Assembly: GCA_003008705.1 (NCBI GenBank)
Contig: PDUO01000032.1
Location: 75,549 to 88,990 of the forward strand
From: Pezicula radicicola
Taxonomy: Eukaryota; Ascomycota; Leotiomycetes; Helotiales; Dermateaceae
Direction: 5' to 3'
DNA: 13,442 nucleotides
The notes under the pieces are model-generated. The model made no database searches and had not been told where the DNA came from. It saw only the letters and a list, made by a program, of their open reading frames with translations. The position numbers were made by a program, and so were the translations under genes. Below, piece after piece: positions 8,931 to 13,442 of this stretch; positions within the stretch are counted from its first letter, which is position 1, and each line of letters begins with the position of its first letter.

Positions 8931-10192
8931 AAAAGGCCCTCTATAATAACCTAAGACTAGCCCTAGAAGGAATAAAGAGGCCCTAATACTACCTATAATA
9001 GTATAAGAGAAGCTATTCTAGCTTCTAGAGACCTACTTATAAAGGCTTATACCCTAACTAGTGACCGAAACGAATAAAGTAAGCTACTTAACCTATTAGA
9101 GGTATTTCAGGAGCTAACCGAAAAAGGTACCCTTACTAAGGCTTTAGCTATAATTACCTCTTAAATAGCTAATCTAGAGGAAGCCTCTAGAAAAATCGAA
9201 AACCAGGCCTAAAGCCTAAACCAGAAGCCCCAAGGCCCCCTAAAGCTATAGACTACTTAAGCTCCCCAACCTTCCCTAGCCCAACCTACCTAAACTACTC
9301 CCTAGGCTACCTAGGCCACTAAAGTAGCCCGAAATACAGGGGATCCTAATAGATAGACAATTATAGGTAAAAAATCTATAAAACCTACCTAAAAGCCTAA
9401 GGTAAATAGGGCCTTAAATCAACTAGTTCTTATTCGATTATAAGATACTATTCAGGCCTAATTTTCTACCCTAGCTATATATAATAGTATTAATAGAGTA
9501 TTTAAAGCTAAGGGAGTAAAGGGCCTAGTAGTAGCCTCTATTACTAAGTCCNTACTAGGTAACCTAGTTATTATAACTAACGACCCCTTTACTACTAGCT
9601 TTCTATAAGAGAAATAAGCTATATAGTAATATATAACCCCCTTCTAAACTACCTAAAAAGATAAACCTTAGTATAAGGTAGTATTATATAGAGTCCCTAT
9701 TATAGACTTTAACTCCCCTATAGGCCTAGGCCTTATTAGGGATGAAATCACTACCTTTAATAAAGGCTATAAGCCTATAGGGAACCCCTATTAGCTAACC
9801 CCTATAAATAAGAGGGAAATATAACTTACAGGCTCTATTATAGTAACCTTTACTATAGAGGAAGAAGCCTAAAGGGCTATATAAAATAAACTCTATATAG
9901 GGGGTATTAGTATAAGGGTAGAGAAATACTACTCTATAGCCCCCTCTATATAGTACTCTAAATACCAAGGCTTTAGCCACTTAGAGTAATACTATAAAAG
10001 AGCCTCTAGATATAGACTATATAGTGAAAACCATACTATAAGATAATACTACTACCCTATTTATAAGGCTAAAGGCTCTAAATACCTATACTTAGTACCA
10101 GTCTATACTAACTATAAAGAATTATATACTATAGATAGTCTAACTTATGAATTTAGACTAGCTATAAAGGGAAGGACCTNTAATACTAGTCT

Positions 10193-10196
10193 ATAA
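10193..10196 (+). other. ORF1/ORF2 stop-start overlap (ATAA, formerly ATGA)
   Basis: The ORF1 frame ends in TAA at 10194-10196, and the ORF2 frame can begin at ATA 10193-10195, so the two share the four bases ATAA. Undoing one TpG to TpA change gives ATGA, in which the TGA stop of ORF1 overlaps the ATG of ORF2. That arrangement would couple ORF2 translation to termination of ORF1 by reinitiation. An alternative ORF1 stop is the TAA at 10224, which would make the overlap longer. Confidence 0.5.
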
Positions 10197-13100
10197 TTAG
10201 TAGTTCCCTTAAAGTACTATAAGTAAACCTAAATAGATCCCTAGTAGCTACAGAGAGTACTCTCCAAGCTACTATAGAACTAAAAGTAGACTTAATATTA
10301 GTATAAGAGCCCTATATTATAACTATAGAGGGCTCTACTAGTAATAGGTCTATTTTATACCCTAGTTTTACTTAAATACTACCTAGTATAGTACTATAAC
10401 CCTAAACCCTAGCCTATATTTTAAAAGGCTATAAACCCACTATAGCTATAACTATAGCTAACAACCCTCTATAAGACCCTAACTTTCTAATACTTAATAT
10501 AATAGAGGGAAACTATAACTTCTAGATCTATAATATCTATAATAAGAAAGACTTAGGGGATTCAGGCCTATATACCCTAGAAAGATACCTATATAGGTCT
10601 AATATAGGGTTAAATACTATAGTTCTAGGGGACTTTAATATATACTACCCTTGGTAGGACCNTCTTAGCCCTATATCTATAGGGGCTANTGAACTANCCT
10701 TATAGATAGAAGAAAATANTCTAAACCTCCTAAATAGGCCGGGAATAGGTACCTTCTATAGGCTATATATAGAAAGGGAGAGTATAATAGACCTTACCCT
10801 AGCTACTAACTTACTTAGTTTAGTTATTTCAGACTAGTAAGTAGTTAGGGATATAGGTTTAGACTATTTTAGGCTCCTTTTTACTATTTCAGGTAATAAA
10901 GAGCTTAATCCTACCTTCCCAATTAGGCCTAGCCTATATAATACAGCCCTAGTAGACTAGGACCTATTTACCTCCTAATTATAACTTCAAGTTAGGGGTA
11001 GTTACCTTGATTCTATAGAGTTTTATAACCTAACTAGTCTAACTACCTCTAACTTAGAGATAACTAGAGAANTTAGAGTTAGTATTATATAAAACAAGGA
11101 GTTTACTATAACCAGGGGGCTAGATAGGGCTATAGAAGAGCTTACTAAGCTTATTAATATAGTAGCTAAGGCTAGTATCCTGATTAGGAAGTTAGGGCCT
11201 ACTCCTAAGCTATAGTAGAACTCTAATTTAAAGACCCTAAGGTCTACTATACTATAGGCTCAAAGGTATACCTACAGGGATCTAAATAGCCTTAGAGAGT
11301 ATCTATAGACTAAAAACACCTACTTTTAGGCTATTAAGCTAGTTAAGAAGGAATACTAGAATATATTCCTAGAAAAGGAAGACCCTAAGGCTATATTTAA
11401 GGCTATAAGTTATACTAAAGACTTCTAAATAGGGTAAATACTATCTATTATATACCCTAATAGCCTAGAGGTATAAGAGACTTTTACTAATAAGTATAAT
11501 ACTTTTAGAAATATACTTTTTCCTCCCTTTCCTATAACCTTACCCCCTAGCTAGGATAACTATAGGGCTAGCCTAAATTAGAAGTAGCTTAACTTATCGA
11601 AAGTAGAGTTAAAAAATATATACTCTACTAAGATAAAGGGTAAAATACTTAGTCTAGACTAAATTACCTAAGAACTAGTTACTAAGGCTTATAATACTAT
11701 ACCTATAGTATTCTTTAGGCTATACTCTACCCTACTAAACCTTGGGTATTACCCTAAATACTAGAAGGAAGCTACTAGAGCTATACTAAAAAAGCTAGAG
11801 AAACCAGACTATAGTACCCCTAAGGCTTATAGGGTTATAGTACTACTTAATTACTTAGGTAAGGTTAGTGAAAGAATACTAGCCTAAAGGTTAGGCTATT
11901 TAATAGAGACTACTAATCTACTCTATCCCTTATAAATAAGGGGTAGACTAAAGAAGTTAGCTATAGATATAGCTCTAATTCTAATTAATAAAGTAGAGGT
12001 AGTAAAGGCTAGTAAAAAGAAGGCTAGTACTTTATTCCTAGATATTAAAGGAGCCTTTAACTATATTTCCAAAAACTAGTTACTACTAGTTATAAAGGAA
12101 CTAAGGCTCCCTAGCTCCCTAATAGCCTAGGTTAGCTTATTCCTTAATAATAGGTAACTTAGGCTATCCTTTGATAATAATATAGAGGCCTTCTCCCCTA
12201 TAACTATAGATATACTATAGGGTAGTCCAATATTACCTATACTATTCCTTATCTATACTAGAGACTTATATAGGTCTCTAGATATTAAGGTCTTATCTTA
12301 TATAGACGATATTTCTTTAATAACTTCCTCTAATAGCTATAAGAAGAATATAACTACCTTAGAAAGGGTTACTAGGGAACTATACTAACTTAGTAAGGCT
12401 AAAGCTATTAAATTTAATTTAACTAAAATAGAGTTAATATACTTTTCGAAAACTAAAGTAACTAAGAGAGCTACTCTTACCCTCCCTAACTAGGAAGTTA
12501 TAACCCCAAAGGTACTAGTTAGATAGCTAGGTATATAGTTTAACCCTAATTTATCTTTTAAAGAGTACTATAATATTAGGGCCTCTTAAGGTAGATAAGC
12601 CTTCTATAGGATAGTAAGATTAACTAATATAGAGAGGGGCCTTAGTCCTACTTCAACTAGATAACTCTATATAGCCTATATAGCTAGTATAGTTAACTTT
12701 AGTTCCCTAATTTAATAGAAAGGATAGGTAGGGGTAGCTAAACCCTTACAAGGAATATAAAACCTAGTATTATATAAGATTTTAGGGGTATTTTATACTA
12801 GCCCTATATAAGTAATAGAAATAGAGGCTACCTTACCTCCTCCTAAGGTCCAACTAAACTATACTATATAAAAATATACCCTAAGAGCCTTAAAACTCTC
12901 TAACTACTACCCTATTAGATTATAACTACTTAAGAACTAAGAATCCAACCTTAACTTACTAACTAGTAATATTCAACTATAAAGGGTATAAAACTATATA
13001 AATAATATAGATACTACTAGCCTAGAGAAGCTTAGGGCCTTTTATTTTATACCTTAGAATAAGGATATACCCTATAAGGTTATAATTAGTAGCCTCCCTA

Positions 13101-13442
13101 AGGAAGAGGAAGTAAAAGTATACCTTTTTATACTCTAAAATCTAGGCCCTAAGGTAGTCTATATTTATACTAATACTTCAAGCCTAGTAGGCGACTAGTA
13201 CCAAGGAATCGGTATAGGGGTTATAGCTTATAACCCTAGGGGAGCTATTAAATATATAGAGAAGACTAATATAAGTAAGAACCAACTAGTCTATAATAAG
13301 GAACTAGAGGGTATTACTAGGGCCCTTGAATATACTAGTATAGTAGTCTTGAAAGGATAAGAATACTATATTTACTCTAATAACTAAGTAGGCCTATATA
13401 GACTATAAACCCCTTTAGATAACCTAGGCCAAGAATAATAGA
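10193..13442 (+). pseudogene. LINE ORF2 remnant: endonuclease + RT + RNase H (cut by window end)
   Basis: Single frame of 1083 codons; the C-terminus is outside. Endonuclease/exonuclease/phosphatase domain (codons about 1-235): VNLNRSLVATEST near the N-terminus, VQEPYI with catalytic Glu (10307), GDFN (10628-10639), and SDH-type block S-D-Q (10829) plus GLDYF for GSDHF (10856-10870). The RT spans roughly codons 430-800: motif A FLDIKGAFNYIS with Asp intact (12041); motif B damaged (ILQGSP, with PQ now L-stop at 12215-12220) although intact in copy 1; motif C YIDDIS intact at 12299. RNase H begins near 13150, with both recognisable Asp now Asn (13172, 13379). Several N bases fall in the endonuclease (10662-10719). 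The protein would nick the target and reverse-transcribe the LINE RNA; this copy cannot be translated. Confidence 0.85.

Larger units (their letters stand above)
8331..10196 (+). pseudogene. LINE ORF1 remnant (gag-like, three CCHC knuckles)
   Basis: Would encode the RNA-binding protein that packages the LINE transcript. Frame from ATA 8331 (former ATG; begins MDSDDPFQEGLASSPP) to the stop at 10194, about 621 residues. The first 200 residues are Ser/Pro/Ala-rich with an Ala-Pro repeat (codons 136-200). Next comes an acidic-helical stretch (about residues 220-290) with possible coiled-coil character, then a more folded middle. Knuckle 1 is C-x2-C-x4-H-x4-C at 9954, 9963, 9978, 9993. Knuckle 2 is C-x2-C-x3-H-x4-C/H at 10011, 10020, 10032, 10047. 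Knuckle 3 is C-x2-C-x3-H-x6-C at 10104, 10113, 10125, 10146. Every Cys is now Tyr, the TGY to TAY signature of RIP, while the His of knuckles 1 and 2 survives. In-frame TAA/TAG stand for Gln or Trp. The frame is intact in length. Confidence 0.8.
8190..13442 (+). mobile_element. Tad1-like LINE, copy 2 (5' end through RNase H)
   Basis: A two-ORF LINE: leader, ORF1 with CCHC knuckles, ORF2 with endonuclease, RT and RNase H, cut by the window end. Its 5' junction is set at 8190 because copia integrase similarity stops at 8189; the true edge could lie some tens of bases away. Copy 2 carries most of the undetermined bases in the window (9552, 10180, 10662, 10689, 10697, 10719, 11072). It is richer in GC than the copia it entered, consistent with a later insertion or fewer RIP rounds. 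If the family matches copy 1, the element continues about 815 bases past the window and ends in an A/TA tail, followed by the rest of the copia. Confidence 0.85.

Noticed and set aside
9795..9980. A 61-codon ATG-started open frame on the minus strand
   Set aside because: It lies wholly antisense to the ORF1 remnant, whose frame and CCHC knuckle are clear. Its peptide is Tyr/Leu/Phe-rich in the way expected from the complement of RIP-mutated DNA, and no ribosome context or family supports it.

Overview
This window looks like a gene-free, repeat-dense block from a filamentous ascomycete (Pezizomycotina) genome that has been heavily damaged by repeat-induced point mutation (RIP). No open frame of useful length survives on either strand. 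TpA is everywhere, while CpA and TpG are almost gone. Once TAA/TAG are read as former Gln/Trp codons, long retrotransposon proteins can be followed in single frames for 1.9 to 3.2 kb. The families support a fungal host: a Tad1-like LINE with CCHC knuckles, AP-like endonuclease, reverse transcriptase (RT) and RNase H, and a Ty1/copia polyprotein of a type common in Pezizomycotina. I cannot name the species.

Layout. 1-2770 is the 3' half of LINE copy 1 (RT, RNase H, C-terminal CCHC, A/T-rich tail). 2782-3269 is featureless AT-rich DNA, probably the 3' flank of the next element. 3270-4120, minus strand, is a fragment of a Ty1/copia RT end plus RNase H. 4132-4208 is an 11-bp minisatellite, 4301-4344 an imperfect inverted repeat, and 4354-5038 a tandem array of about 209-bp units. 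At 5039 a copia element begins on the plus strand inside the fourth array unit: an LTR (5039-5326), then gag-protease-integrase to 8189. There it is cut by LINE copy 2 (8190-13442), which has a 5' leader, ORF1 (8331-10196) and ORF2 (10193 to the window end).

The two LINE copies are direct repeats: bases 1-1955 match 11488-13442 with no net indel and about 95% identity on sampled lines. Most differences are C/T or G/A.

History, inferred from nesting and composition: the tandem array and the minus-strand copia fragment are oldest and most AT-rich. The plus-strand copia then landed in the array, and a LINE landed in that copia's integrase. RIP explains the protein damage. TpG to TpA changes Cys TGY to Tyr TAY, Trp TGG to TAG and ATG to ATA. 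CpA to TpA changes Gln CAA/CAG to stops and His CAY to Tyr. Nothing here can be an active gene. The interest lies in the nested stratigraphy, the uneven RIP load (especially the RIP-poor LTR), complementary damage in the two LINE copies, and the unexplained satellites.
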